A stretch of DNA of 64,000 nucleotides, from positions 10,707,593 to 10,771,592 of the forward strand of contig OZ021723.1 in NCBI GenBank assembly GCA_963978545.1, written 5' to 3'. The translations under genes were made by a program, and so were the position numbers. The notes under the pieces were generated by a model. The model made no database searches and was not told the DNA's origin. It worked only from the letters and a program-made list of their open reading frames with translations. This DNA comes from Linyphia triangularis. Its lineage: Eukaryota; Arthropoda; Arachnida; Araneae; Linyphiidae. The first letter of the stretch is position 1. Each line of letters opens with the position of its first letter. This document shows positions 35,630-47,922 of the stretch, piece after piece.

Positions 35630-37260
35630 TAAATAAAAATTTAAAATTCTGTTTTTCAAAAGGCCAATTAAAAGACTAAAACTACTTATGTTGAAAATTT
35701 CAGAGCTATAGCCCTATTAGAAATCGTTTTGTAACATATTTATTAATTAATTTTAAAAAAAAAGAACTAAATAAAAATTTAAAATTCTGTTTTTCAAAAG
35801 GCCAATTAGAAGACTAAAACTACTTATGTTGAAAATTTCAGAGCTATAGCCCTATTAGAAATCGTTTTGTAAAATATTTATTAATTAATTTTTAAAAAAA
35901 CTAAATAAAAATTTAAAATTCTGTTTTTTAAAAGGCCAATTAGAAGACTAAAACTACTTATGTTGAAAATTTCAGAGCTATAGCCCTATTAGAAATCGTT
36001 TTGTAACATATTTATTAATTAATTTTTAAAAAAAAAAAACTAAATAAAAATTTAAAATTCTGTTTTTCCAAAGGCCAATTAGAAGACTAAAACTACTTAT
36101 GCTGTGGAAAATTTCTGAGCTATAGCCCTATTAGAAATCGTTTTGTAAAATATTTATTAATTAATTTTTAAAAAAACTAAATAAAAATTTAAAATTCTGT
36201 TTTTTAAAAGGCCAATTAGAAGACTAAAACTACTTATGTTGAAAATTTCAGAGCTATAGCCCTATTAGAAATCGTTTTGTAACATATTTATTAATTAATT
36301 TTTAAAAAAAAAAAACTAAATAAAAATTTAAAATTCTGTTTTTCCAAAGGCCAATTAGAAGACTAAAACTACTTATGTTGAAAATTTCAGAGCTATAGCC
36401 CTATTAGAAATCGTTTTGTAACATATTTATTAATTAATTTTTAAAAAAAAAAAACTAAATAAAAATTTAAAATTCTGTTTTTCCAAAGGCCAATTAGAAG
36501 ACTAAAACTACTTATGTTGAAAATTTCAGAGCTATAGCCCTATTAGAAATCGTTTTGTAACATATTTATTAATTAATTTTTAAAAAAAAAAAACTAAATA
36601 AAAATTTAAAATTCTGTTTTTCCAAAGGCCAATTAGAAGACTAAAACTACTTATGTTGAAAATTTCAGAGCTATAGCCCTATTAGAAATCGTTTTGTAAC
36701 ATATTTATTAATTAATTTTTAAAAAAAAAAAACTAAATAAAAATTTAAAATTCTGTTTTTCCAAAGGCCAATTAGAAGACTAAAACTACTTATGTTGAAA
36801 ATTTCAGAGCTATAGCCCTATTAGAAATCGTTTTGTAAAATATTTATTAATTAATTAAAAAAAAAAAAAAAATTAAACAAAAATTTTAAATTCTGTTTTT
36901 TAAAAGGCTAATTAGAAGGCTAAAACTACTTATGCTGTTGAAAATTTCTGAGCTATATCTCTATTAGAAATCGTTTTGTAAAATATTTATTAATTAATTT
37001 AAAAAAAAAACTAAATAAAAATTTAAAATTCTGTTTTTTAAAAGGCCAATTCGAAGGCTAAAACTACTTATATTGAAAATTTCTGAGCTATATCCCTATT
37101 AGAAATCGTTTTGTAAAATATTTATTAATTAATTTTAAAAAAAACTAAATAAAAATTTAAAATTCTGTTTTTTAAAAGGCCAATTAGAAGGCTGAAACTA
37201 TTTATGTTGAAAATTTCAGAGCTGTATCTCCATTTGAAATCACTTTATAAAAAATGAGTT
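34428..37260 (-). mobile_element. Helitron H3 with internal array
   Basis: Same family as H2 (7400-8126), reversed. Its 3' terminal zone, at the left, reads on the minus strand ATTTCGTGGAGAAGCAAGGG then GAATTCAACTAG. The modules GCGATGAACCTTCC and GCATAGCAATGAGCC-like words follow, and then a long tandem array replaces the three units of H2. The base after CTAG is C rather than T, so the last base may be mutated. No coding domain seen. Confidence 0.65.
34965..37250. repeat. ~130-145-bp tandem array inside Helitron
   Basis: Seventeen direct units, each containing GAGCTATAGCCCTATTAGAA then ATCGTTTTGTAA and TTATTAATTAATTT, with CTAAATAAAAATTTAAAATT and CAATTAGAAG(A/G)CTAAAAC. Units between about 35550 and 36840 are nearly identical, while those at both edges (before 35450, after 36900) are visibly more diverged. 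The same unit exists in three diverged copies in H2 (7400-7750), reverse-complemented. Confidence 0.93.
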
Positions 37261-37451
37261 ACCTTTTTCAAAATCACACGTATCACACATTTCTAGGTGT
37301 TCCGCTGCCAAGTCCAATGTCAAAGTGGCAGATGTGCAAGTGTATATTATGTTGACCGAGCTTGGGCCCGTTTTCGACATGATTCGATTCTCCGAAGAAT
37401 TCTTCGTTGTATTACACATGCCAAAGGCGCTTCTTCTCAAGTTTAGTAATA
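37261..37451 (-). other. Unassigned segment with open frame
   Basis: GC-richer than its neighbours. The minus-strand frame 37240-37650 crosses it (..SATLTLDLAAEHLEMCDTC..), but the first third of that frame lies in the foldback element, so a real protein is unlikely. It could be Helitron-captured sequence. Confidence 0.3.
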
Positions 37452-38109
37452 GACTGAGAGGCGACTGCAATTTTTGAACCCCATCAAACATCATTCTGAA
37501 TTTTTTATAGAAATTGGAGAAAAGTGAGTAGATTACGTATCCACTGGTCTGCCGTGGCAAAAATGGCCGAAACTGATCAAAAATCGACTTTTGATAAGTT
37601 GAACTAAATCCAATTGCCAAATGCGCCATAAATTGCCAGATAATGAGCATTTTTTTTTATTTGGTAACCCTCACTCTTTAATTTTCAATTAAGAAGGTTG
37701 CAGACTATTCATATATCTGGCGATGGTCTACTTGCATCTATCAAAAGGGATCCAAGTTGGCAAAAAATATTACGTCACTGATGACGTAACTGATGCGCCC
37801 AATTTGGCTTAGTTTTAAAAGATATAAGTTTTCCGAGCCAAAGATCAGAAATCGTTTGCGTTTTTTCTCATTGCAAATCAAAATGAAGTGGTTTGCCAGA
37901 CGAATAAGTTTGTTCTCTTTTTGGCAAGTTATGACAAATTTGGCAATCGGATTTTAGTTCAACTCATTCCAAGTCGAATTTTTATCAGTTTCGGCCATTT
38001 TTGCCTCAGCAGACCAGTGGATTCGTAATCTACTCACTTTTCACCAAATTCTATAAAAAATTCAGAATGATGTTCGATGGGGTCCAAAAATTGCCGTCGC
38101 CTCTTGGAC
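37452..38109. mobile_element. Foldback element FB1
   Basis: 658-bp element with TA at both edges and two long inverted arms of about 290 bp: GACTGAGAGGCGACTGCAAT at the left, inverse at the right. Arms share TGGTCTGCCGTGGCAAAAAT and other words. The centre is TTACGTCACTGATGACGTAA. No coding sequence. Related copies: 26205, 46320, 51045, 52097. Confidence 0.88.
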
Positions 38110-38111
38110 TA

Positions 38112-38768
38112 TAAAGAATTCCTTTTAAATGTAGTGCGTGTCCATTGTTTTGATAACCACCTGTAGCTTCTGGATGGAAGAGTCGCATAATTTTTCTTTC
38201 GAATCTCGACACGTAGAAAAAAACTTGATCAAAAACAGATAAGAGAAACACAAAGATTTAAAACTTCGGAAACGAATTTAGGAAACGTTTTCAAGGGTGT
38301 CTTGCCACTTACGCTATTCCCATGTGCGCGAAGTGGTCTACTATTCAGAACTACTTCTACTCGTTTGCACCGACAGATTATTCAAATACTCTCTTTCTCG
38401 AATTTCTTTATAGTGCGTAATTATTTTTCCATTAATTTCGTGTAGTTTTTATTTTCTTAGATAAGAGAGGGCTTTGTATAAAAAATTAAAAAAAAAAAAA
38501 GTATCCTATCGTATCTCCGTCGTAAAAATTACCCGGTAGTTCATCAGGCTTGAAATTATGTAGAAATAAGATTAAAAAAAAATGGAAATTGTTAAATAAT
38601 GTGTATTATGAATATATTACCAAAAAATGTAATATGTTTAACAATATGCATTATAAATATAACTAAGAAAAATGTAGAAAAATGCAGGCCACAACATTGT
38701 ACCACTTAAAAAACAAGTATGAAAATAATGAATTGCTTGATAACTTCTTCATGTTCCAGGATAACTTT
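38112..38768. other. No gene seen
   Basis: 38112-38400 is GC-richer, with a minus-strand frame (38051-38251) that starts in the foldback element. No domain recognised. Confidence 0.4.
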
Positions 38769-38952
38769 GCCGATCAAACGGTATGGCGGTTAGCTTGCTA
38801 GCTTCTAGACTGCGAGGTTGCGGGTTCGAGTCCCGTGTTAGGCATGGGTGTTTGTAAATGTATGTTAGCTTGTCTAATGACGAATGTTTCGGCGCATTAT
38901 AGCCTTCGTGTTGCTGACGGCGCCAGATAATCTGAAAACAACCAACCAAGCA
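38769..38952 (+). mobile_element. SINE1 copy c
   Basis: Head GCCGATCAAACGGTATGGCG and B-box GGGTTCGAGTCCCG; tail ends CTGAAAACAACCAACC. No target duplication found; it abuts a truncated hAT-like MITE. Confidence 0.82.
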
Positions 38953-38959
38953 AAGGCAA

Positions 38960-39762
38960 TACAATATCGTTGCACAGAAAAAATATCGATAAAATATCGA
39001 TACACGATTTTTTTTTTTTATTTGATTTTCAATTTTGCCAGAAACAAATTTCAACTTTTCATGAATTCATGCCTAAATTGTTTTAAAATAATAAATTATA
39101 AAAAATGTTTTAATAAATAAATTATAAAAATTGTTTTAATAAATAAATAATAAAAATTGTTTTAATAAATAAATTATAAAAATTGTTTTAATAAATAAAT
39201 TATAAAAATTGTTTTAATAAATAAATTATAAAAATTGTTTTAATAAATAAATTATAAAAATTGTTTTACTAAATATATTATAAAAATTGCTTTAGTAACT
39301 AAATTATATTATCAATCAAAATAAATAAAATACATTTAGATGTCAATGCATAAATTCTCATTTATTCTCAAAGAAGACATTTTGAAAACTATTTTACCGC
39401 ACATTTTGCTGATAGAGATGTTTTTAATATTTAAAATTAGATGAAAATTCCAGGCACACGTTGACAACATAAAGGGCGCTTTGTTAATCACTACTAATAA
39501 ATGATCTTATCTTTCCATTACATTATGTTTTCTTTTTGGTTAGGGTGCCATTTTAACTGTCTCTCAGCCAAGTCCAAACTTTAGTTTTGAAGTTTTTGAA
39601 AAGGGAATCAAGATAATAGGAAAAACACATGGAACTACAAAACAATCATCAAAAAACTAAAAATGTTTGAAAATATCGATGTTGTATCGATATTTTTATT
39701 ATCGATATTTTTTTTTAAATATCGATAAAATTATCGTCGCATCGATATATCGCCGACCTCTA
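38960..39762. mobile_element. hAT-like MITE, copy 1, with 26-bp array
   Basis: Right end ATCGATATATCGCCGACCTC+TA, interior homologous to 40893-41554 (TCATTTATTCT, GCCATTTTAACTGT). The left terminus is missing. Where the relative has two copies of ATTGTTTTAATAAATAAATT+ATAAAA, this copy has about eight at 39062-39290, which explains its greater length. Confidence 0.75.
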
Positions 39763-40602
39763 ATTAATACCGTATGTGACACTTGGCTAAGAGACAATCC
39801 AAGCAGGCATATGAATACATACGATATTCCTAGTGTAAGAATACAATTTTTCTAATAAAGCAATCAGCACAGCATTGTTTATTATTAATTATAGAGAGAT
39901 AATTATATTTATGGTAGTCAAACAACTACATTTACAACAGTCAACTAATTATGTTTATGGTAATCAAATAATTATATTTATAGCAGTCAAGTGACTATGT
40001 TTGCTGTAATCACATAATTATGTTTCAATCTGTTCCAGTATGTGTTTCAAACATGCGTCAAGGTTTCTTAGAAATTTGTTTAAAATATTTTACAACTCTA
40101 AGTATCGGAAATTCAGTGAAATAGACTAAAAGTGTAACTTATCAATACCACTAAAATTAAGTTTCTAGTGCCATTTGTTTACGAGAAAAAAAATGTAAAT
40201 TTGAAAAGTGTTTCAACCAGACCCGGTCTTCCCTACAAGAAGCAGTTGCATTATATTTTTTGTGAATATTCCAAGAACTTTTATTTCTTTAGCAATCTGT
40301 GAGACTACATATTCTTAGTTGCCACTTTTTTTTTTTTTTTTTTTTTTTTGCGGAATTTTGAAGTTATATTTCATTAGAGTTTTGTTTAATTCGCATCATT
40401 TTTCTGGCATCTACAAAAAAAACCTAGGTGTGTGGAAAAAAATTATATTCCTGTATAGAATACATAATAAAGTATCCTATTAGAAAATATATACATTAAC
40501 TTTAAATTTTTTTAAATAGAATGTGCCACTTTCTAATTACATCAATTTCATCATTGATTTGGCATATAAAGAACACAATAAAAGCAAACCAGGATAACGA
40601 TG

Positions 40603-40649
<47 letters not shown>

Positions 40650-40892
40650 TTCAAAATATAATTAAAATTGATACTAGTTTAACAGTACCCCACTACTATA
40701 GTAATTAAATTTGAAAATTTATTTTTTGTTGTTATTTGAATTATCATTTTTTAAATCACCTCATTTAAAAAATTGTTGTATCATGAGCATCATTGTCTTA
40801 GCATAGGGTTCCTTTTTTTACCTGACCCACCTTTAAATCTCTTGGGGGAGGAAAGAATTTTAAAGGTGGGACAGGTGAAAAGGGAGGAGAAC
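39763..40892. other. No gene; tetranucleotide repeat and poly-T
   Basis: (TTTA)n at about 40603-40651, poly-T at 40326-40349 and a 45-50-bp degenerate repeat ('AATTATGTTT..GTAATCAAATAATTATATTTATAG') at 39880-40030. Confidence 0.5.
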
Positions 40893-41554
40893 TAGAGGTC
40901 GGAAATATCGATTCTATATCGTTGCATAGAAAAAAATATCGATAAAATATTGATATATCGATACATGATTTTTTTTTTTATTTGATTTTCAATTTTGCCA
41001 GAAACGAAGTTTTTCGGGGCAAATTTTTACTTTTCATGAATTCATGCCAAAATTGTTTTAATAAATAAATTATAAAAATTGTTTTAATGAATAAATTATA
41101 TTATCAATCAGAATAAATGAAATACATTTGGACGTCAATGCATAAATTCACATTTATTCTTTTTAAGGAGAAATTTTGACAAGTAGTTTACCACATATTT
41201 TTCTGATAGAGATGTTTTTAATATTTCAAATTATATGCAAATTCCAGGCAGACGTTAGCAACAGAAACGGCACTATGTTAATAACTACTAACAAATGATC
41301 TTATCTTTCCTTTACATTATGTTTTCTTTTCGGTTAGGGTGCCATTTTAACTGTTTCTGAGCCAAGTCCAAACTTACGTTTCGAAGTTTTTGAAAAGGGA
41401 ATAAAGAAAATCGAAAAAACACATAGAACTACAAAACAATCGTCAAAAAACTAAAAATGTTTGAAAATATCGATATATCGGTAACTTGTATCAATATTTT
41501 CAAAGTCGATAGTTTTATAAAAATATCGTCGTATCGATATATCGCCGACCTCTA
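40893..41554. mobile_element. hAT-like MITE, copy 2
   Basis: 662 bp with inverted ends TAGAGGTCGG / CCGACCTCTA, flanked by 8-bp near-identical duplications AGGAGAAC (40885-40892) and GGGAGAAC (41555-41562). Eight-base duplications are characteristic of hAT elements. The subterminal regions are rich in ATCGAT / ATATCG. No coding sequence. Confidence 0.8.
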
Positions 41555-41661
41555 GGGAGAACACCTGCACATCCAGGTCTACAAAATCTGGGCACACAAA
41601 CGTGTATTTTCCGCTCCTTCGCGCAAACGTGTATCGCGTACGTGGGTATATTTCATTTTAA

Positions 41662-42367
41662 GGGGACATGGGACACTGAAATCACCAAAAATGACGTTTT
41701 TTGTTTTCATTCTATAAAAATTGCTTATGCCACTAGCTTTAATTTCGAGTTTGAATTTTTGAAATCCGATGATTTTAAGTGGTAAAATCTTTATTTTAAC
41801 GCATCGCACACTTGTTGACAAAGGCTAAAAATACGTTTTTCTCAGCTTCGCTTTTTCCCATTTTACTTATGTTCGAAAAGCTCCTTGCGATTCATTTTTT
41901 GATAAATCCACCTAATTTTTTTGTATTAATAATTTTTAATGTTCTATAAAGAAATTTACACATGCTTTTTTATGTCACATAATTTTTTATATTTTTTTTC
42001 ATGTTGGGAATTTGAAGTATGTGCATTTTTTAATGAGAAATCACTGGCGCCAAGTTTGAAATTTTATTTCTGTTCAACTATTGCACCTAAAGATAAAAGC
42101 ATGTTTGAAAATGTTTATAATATATTGATAAACAACTTCAAATTTTTCTTTCATGTTCGTCAAAATATTGTGTCGCGAGGAGCATTTTGAAAAAAATTAA
42201 AATTTCGTGTTATTTTAATGCATTTTTCTCAATAATTTACTGTCTATTTTATATTATCTGCTCAAATTGTGTTGTTTTGTTTTAAGTCACATCTTCTATG
42301 TTTATGCCAAATTTTATTTAATTCTTGGCAAAACTAAAGAATTTTGGCAAAAGTGTCCCATGTCCCC
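41662..42367. mobile_element. TTAA-flanked MITE, family T2
   Basis: 706 bp between TTAA (41658-41661 and 42368-42371), with 16-bp perfect inverted ends GGGGACATGGGACACT / AGTGTCCCATGTCCCC. The interior has no transposase. The open frame at 41939-42190 is AT-rich and unsupported. Confidence 0.85.
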
Positions 42368-42371
42368 TTAA

Positions 42372-43115
42372 AGGATCCAAAAACGATTTGAATAATTTAG
42401 GTAATTTCAACTCTTTCTACTGTTTTGACAAATGAAAACTGAATGGACTAGCGATAACTACAGCTAAATGAATAAAGATGTGAAGCAATTATAGGCCTGG
42501 TTGACGGGTACTAATGTAAATAGATGGATTAATTGGCATTAAGCTACGAAACTCCCACTCATAACTTTTGATTAATTACCACCGACAGACTATATTTCGC
42601 GGATGCTTAAAGACAAATGGTTGTTTGTTTGGAAATAATCCTTCAAAAATTAGATCAATTTACTGGTTTTACGAATCGTCTGAAGTTTAACTGGAGGTGT
42701 TTCTATTTATAAAGATTTAATTACATTATTCGTATTTGAATGAAAGTATTCGCTGCCAGAACTACTGATAATTAGCACCAAAATAGTCGGTGATGATTTT
42801 CTTTTAGTTAGAATTACTCTTATGGTTACAGTTAATGGATTATGGGACGTTTATTGGCTACAATTAATCGGCTACAATAATTTGGAAGGACTTTGCTCTA
42901 ATTAGTTTAAATCAATTAACGTTAAAATATAAATCATATTGTTGTGTATCTATTACTATTGCTCTTGTCAAATTTAAAGACATAATTTTGGATATGGATC
43001 TGTTAATTGTCAAGATACTTCCCAACCAATTAACAGCACGATGTTAACACAACTTTTGAGATACATAAATTCTAATTTCTTGTAATAATATAGGCCGTTC
43101 CATTCATATTTTCTT
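42372..43115. other. No gene seen
   Basis: AT-rich. 42500-42950 has several TTAATTA / GGTTA words but no defined repeat. Confidence 0.4.
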
Positions 43116-43119
43116 CTTA

Positions 43120-43780
<661 letters not shown>

Positions 43781-43782
<2 letters not shown>

Positions 43783-44875
43783 GGAATATTAATTATGGGA
43801 TAGTCTGATATTAAAAATGCTGACATCGCTGTTCCCACACTTTTAACTGTGTGGGGGTCGCATCAAAATAAGTTGTTGAATGATTTGGTTAAAAAGGACT
43901 TCGAGCTTTGAAAAGAGGAATTAATTCAATGTTGTTTCTAAAAAAGGAATACACCGTTTTGAATTTCACTAAAGTCTCTTTTACACGTTAGCGCTCGGCG
44001 TATTAGTTGAGATTACCAGTCTGTGACTTCACCTGGATACTGGTACCAGTAGATCAAACATTTTCCATTTACTGGAGCCTAATACTCCCATCATCCAATC
44101 ACCGACAGCCGGCTCCTCTGACGTCATATAACTAGCTATCTAAATTAGCGAGATAGGGTGTAAATAAACCTTAAAAATCACAAAAAGTGTGTTCTGAAAC
44201 TGATCTGCTTTTTGTTTTGTTTTTAATTATTCTTTTACACAATTTATTCCATTTTTACTTGAGACACAGTTTGAAATGTTTTACAATAACCACACATAAG
44301 AAATACTTTTTTTTTTTAATTAAAATGTGAGGAAAGAACATACTTTTAAAAATGCCGTTCACTCTTTCAATTCCTATAGAGATAACCTTACAATTTCCGA
44401 ATAAGCAGAAATCACGCAGAATCGGAAACGAAATTCTCTTTTCTCGTTCGACCGGAACTTTGAACAGTTCTAAAACTATATTCAAAGTTTTGTCTTTCAA
44501 CGCGAGATAACACAGCACGAGGTCCAAAAAAAAAAAAAGAACTGTTGTCCATACCTGAAACTGTATTAAATTTACAAAGCAAAAAAAAAAAATATCCTGT
44601 TTTATCATCGAAACAAGAGATATTTCAATATATTTATTACAATTAATACATTTTAAATTTCCAGACTTCAAATGAAATAAAATACAATCAAGAGGAAGTC
44701 ATAGCAAAAGATCATTCCCTATTCTCCCCATGTTATGATCTTCTAGCTGACTATAATTTATAAACTACTGCGTTTAAAACCTTGAAATTTAGTGAGTTGG
44801 TACGAAATATATCACTTAATGAAATGATATAAATTGTTTGTCATTTAATGTCGATTTATTATAAATGAAAATTAA
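43781..44875. other. No established gene; one candidate exon
   Basis: 43830-44160 is GC-richer and unassigned. A minus-strand open frame at 44255-44671 contains a candidate exon (next entry). The remainder is AT-rich. Confidence 0.4.
44394..44557 (-). other. Candidate exon-like coding segment, unidentified
   Basis: Minus-strand frame reading DLVLCYLALKDKTLNIVLEL then FKVPVEREKRISFPILRD and FCLFGNC. It has a balanced amino acid mix and higher GC than its surroundings, unlike other frames here. It is preceded by TTTCAG (possible acceptor) and followed by GTAAGG (possible donor). A run of 13 T near the start (FFF) and lack of any neighbouring exon weaken it. Not recognised; it could be a captured or degraded exon. 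Confidence 0.25.
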
Positions 44876-44877
44876 AC

Positions 44878-45552
44878 TAGGGGTGTGGAACATCGCACAA
44901 CTTTCAACTGCACTATATATTACTGGTGTGGATTTGTGTCATTTACCGTTTTAATATTTTCATCATTCATTAAGAAAAAAAATAGCCAGTTTGGTGACAT
45001 TTCTTGCAATACTTCTTATGTGCGCCTTTTTTAAAAAAAAAACACACAACCTTGGCCAAAATGGTGATTTTGGGGATATTTATTTCGATAATTCTTATGT
45101 TATCCTTTCTTATAAGTGAAACTGCTGTTAGGAGAAAAAATGATCGTCGATGAGCCACGGAAAGGGAACTCTGTGTTAAAGGCATTCGTTTTTCAACTTT
45201 TTACGCCATTAAGCATTTTTACGGGAATTTCGGAAGAGGGGATGTTTAGAACACCTGGAAAGGCATTACCACAACGATTTTTATCAAAATCGTTAGAGCC
45301 GATTTTTAGCAATAATTGAAAAACATGGTTTTTTCAATGGCAGCTACCTTATGCGCATGCTCCAATCTTGACGAAAACCTTAATGGTAGATCCTTGTGAC
45401 ATCACCAACCTGCACACCAAATTTGAACGTCGTAGGTTCGGGAGTTATGCTGACGACGTACACACAGACGGACATTTTTTCTAGATCATTTTTTTTTTTT
45501 ATAATCGGGGTGTTTTAAAATGTAGAGAAATGCAAAAAAAAAAAAAAAAAAA

Positions 45553-45586
<34 letters not shown>

Positions 45587-45636
45587 TTGAATTCTATACT
45601 TTCATTACCCTATCTATTACATATAGGTAATTGGAA
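44878..45636 (-). mobile_element. Repeat family B, copy B6
   Basis: Reverse copy from CTAGGGGTGTGGAACATCGC to CTTTCATTACCCTATC .. TAGGTAATTGGAAG. An (AAT)n tract (about 45555-45584) has grown near its hairpin end. Confidence 0.75.
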
Positions 45637-45843
45637 GTAAAAAACTAAAAGATTATTGCGAGTATCGCCAATGCATAAATATTGACGAAAGTATTTCAAA
45701 TATAAAATAATATCTATTGATGTAATTGATTGATGGTTATTTTCGAGTTTTTAATTTATGCCATTTCATTAAGTGAACATTTTCGTCCCTACTCACCAAA
45801 TGTCAAGGACTTAAGGAAAGTAGTTTCTAAATGAATTAGGCTA

Positions 45844-46084
45844 TACTAAACTTCAACTTAACTAGACATCACCTAGAAGGTAGATCATCACAGTGCTCAT
45901 AGGTATTTAATCCATTTTGGCGGCGTGAAAGCATAATGTTCGCCAAACAACAACTCTGTAGAGAACAAAATGCTATAAGGTTTGGCGAGTATTATGTCTT
46001 CACTCCGCCAAAATGGATTAATTGCCTATGAGCACTTTGATGATCTATCGTCTAAGTGATGTCAAGTTAAGTTGGAGTTTAGTA
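45844..46084. mobile_element. MITE family A, basic copy (A4)
   Basis: 241 bp, TA flanks, one left and one right arm. The centre reads CTGTAGAGAACAAAATGC, which shows where the GAGAAC start of the amplified units in A2 and A3 comes from. Confidence 0.88.
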
Positions 46085-46118
46085 TAGTAGATTGTAACAT
46101 AGCGAGTATAGAGAATGG

Positions 46119-46295
46119 TTGGTTGTTTCCAGATTATCTGGCGCCTTCAGCAACACGGAGGCTATAATGCGCCGAAATATTCGTCATTTGACAAGCCAAC
46201 ATACATTTACAAACACCCATGTCTTACACGGGACTCGAACCCTCTACCTTGCGGTCTAGAAGCTAGCACGCTAACCACTATACCGTTTGGTCGGC
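46119..46295 (-). mobile_element. SINE1 copy d
   Basis: Reverse copy with a perfect 16-bp duplication CGAGTATAGAGAATGG at 46103-46118 and 46296-46311. Confidence 0.9.
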
Positions 46296-46319
46296 CGAGT
46301 ATAGAGAATGGTGCTTATA

Positions 46320-46980
46320 GTCCGAGAGGCGACTGCAATTTTTGGACCCCATCGAACATCATTCTGAATTTTTTATAGAAATTAGAGAAAAGGGAGTAGA
46401 TTATGAATCCACTGGTCTGCCGTGGCAAAAATGGCCGAAACTGATCAATAATCGACTTGAAATGAGTTGAACTAAAATCCGATAGGCAAGTATCTCATAA
46501 CTTGCCAAAAATAGAACAAACCTATTCGTCTGGCAACCCACTTCATTTTGATTTTTAATGAGAAAAAGCGCAAACGATTTCTGATCTTTGGCTAGGAAAA
46601 CTTTTATCTTTTAAAAGTAAGCCAAATTGGCGACATCAGTTACGTCATAAGTAACGTAATATTTTTTGCCAACTTGGCTCCCTTTTAATAGATGCAAGTA
46701 GACCGTCGCCAGATATCTCAATCGTCTGCAACCTTCTTAATTGAAAATTAAAGAGTGAGGGTTACCAAATAAAAAAAAAAAAATGCTCATTATCTGCAAG
46801 TTATGGCGCATTTGGCAATTGGATTTAGTTCAACTTATTAAAAGTCGATTTTCGACCAGTTTCGGCCATTTTTTCCACGGCAGACCAGTGGATTCGCAAT
46901 CTACTCACTTTTCTCCAATTTCTATAAAAAATTCAGAATGTTGCTCGATGGGGTTCAAAAATTGCAGTCTCCTCTCAGTC
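46320..46980. mobile_element. Foldback element FB2
   Basis: 661 bp with TA on both sides, ends TCCGAGAGGCGACTGCAATT and the inverse. Centre TTACGTCATAAGTAACGTAA. Confidence 0.88.
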
Positions 46981-47079
46981 TATTACTATTAGGTCTTCCT
47001 CTTCAGGTATTATAATTTATTAAAAATGCATTGCATTCACTGTGATAAGAAAATGAATGGAACGGTATTTCTAGAATCC

Positions 47080-47266
47080 CATGGGCCCACCTGATGGCCG
47101 TTGAGTTGGCGCTCTGGCTTCGCATGCCAAAGATGCCATTTTTGAATCCCGGGCTAGGCATAAATGTTCGTTGTGGTTCGGAATTCACGTTAAGCTGTAG
47201 GTCCCGGCCTGATTAGTAGTTACTGTGCATAAAAATAGGTATTTGAGTGTAGAAACCAACCAACCT
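47080..47266 (+). mobile_element. SINE3, tRNA-derived
   Basis: GGCCCACCTGATGGCCGTTG then AGTTGGCGC form an A-box-like start, and TTTTGAATCCCGGG is B-box-like. Then comes an unrelated body ending GTAGAAACCAACCAACC. A tRNA-like head with a body and AACC tail is the form of a SINE. Single copy here; boundaries approximate. Confidence 0.6.
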
Positions 47267-47433
47267 AGTAACACAGGAGCATTTTATTCCAAATGATACC
47301 AATGGGTGCCATAAATTTTGAAGATAATTAAGTTCCCATCTTACTTAGTTTACTTATTTGTAGTAAATATAAATTACATTCTTATAATATTAACTCGCAT
47401 TATAAAACTATTTCTTTTACTGTAGGTGACGTA

Positions 47434-47910
47434 GGGCCGCGTAGCCCAGTCGGGAGAGTATCGTTCTCGCAACTAGAAGGTGGCGAGCCCTGAGGTTGCG
47501 AGTTCGGGCTTGGGACCGACTAAAGACCGCCGTGTTCGCTAATGGTGACTGGAGCACGTTAAATCAGTCATGGTCGCAAAGTCCTCCAAGTTCCCATACA
47601 AATCAATACCTCTGGGGGTGGCAAAGCCAAGTCTTCTGGTGGAATTTTCTGCTTGGTGATGCCTCTAAATTAAGAAGTTCCACATACGGTCGGTAGTACT
47701 GCCATCTACCGGATAGCTACCGAAAGAGGTAGAAATGAACTCTTCGGCGGCTATAGGTAGACTTGCGCACTCCCTCTTGCGAGTGTGCTCTTACATCCTG
47801 TGCAGTACTGCCCACTACCGATCTGTACGGGATATGGGGTTGGTACAAAATGCTCAAGCAGAGGTGCCTTAGTCCCCATAGTCCTTGATAAGAAGAAGAA
47901 GAGAAGAAGA
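47434..47910 (+). mobile_element. SINE2, tRNA-derived, recent insertion
   Basis: 477 bp flanked by a perfect 12-bp duplication GTAGGTGACGTA (47422-47433, 47911-47922). The head GGGCCGCGTAGCCCAGTCGG includes an exact pol III A-box (TAGCCCAGTCGG); a B-box variant GGTTGCGAGTTCGGGC follows about 50 bp on. The 3' end is a GAAGAA-type tail. The body is GC-richer than the region. The 66-codon frame inside is not a gene. Confidence 0.88.
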
Positions 47911-47922
47911 GTAGGTGACGTA

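Noticed and set aside
37240..37650. 136-residue protein on minus strand
   Set aside because: Begins in the arm of foldback element FB1, where similar frames arise in every copy; only the last part is unassigned.
38769..38845. tRNA genes at the SINE heads
   Set aside because: The A- and B-box region resembles a tRNA, but it continues into a constant body and tail and repeats with target duplications: SINE heads, not tRNA genes.
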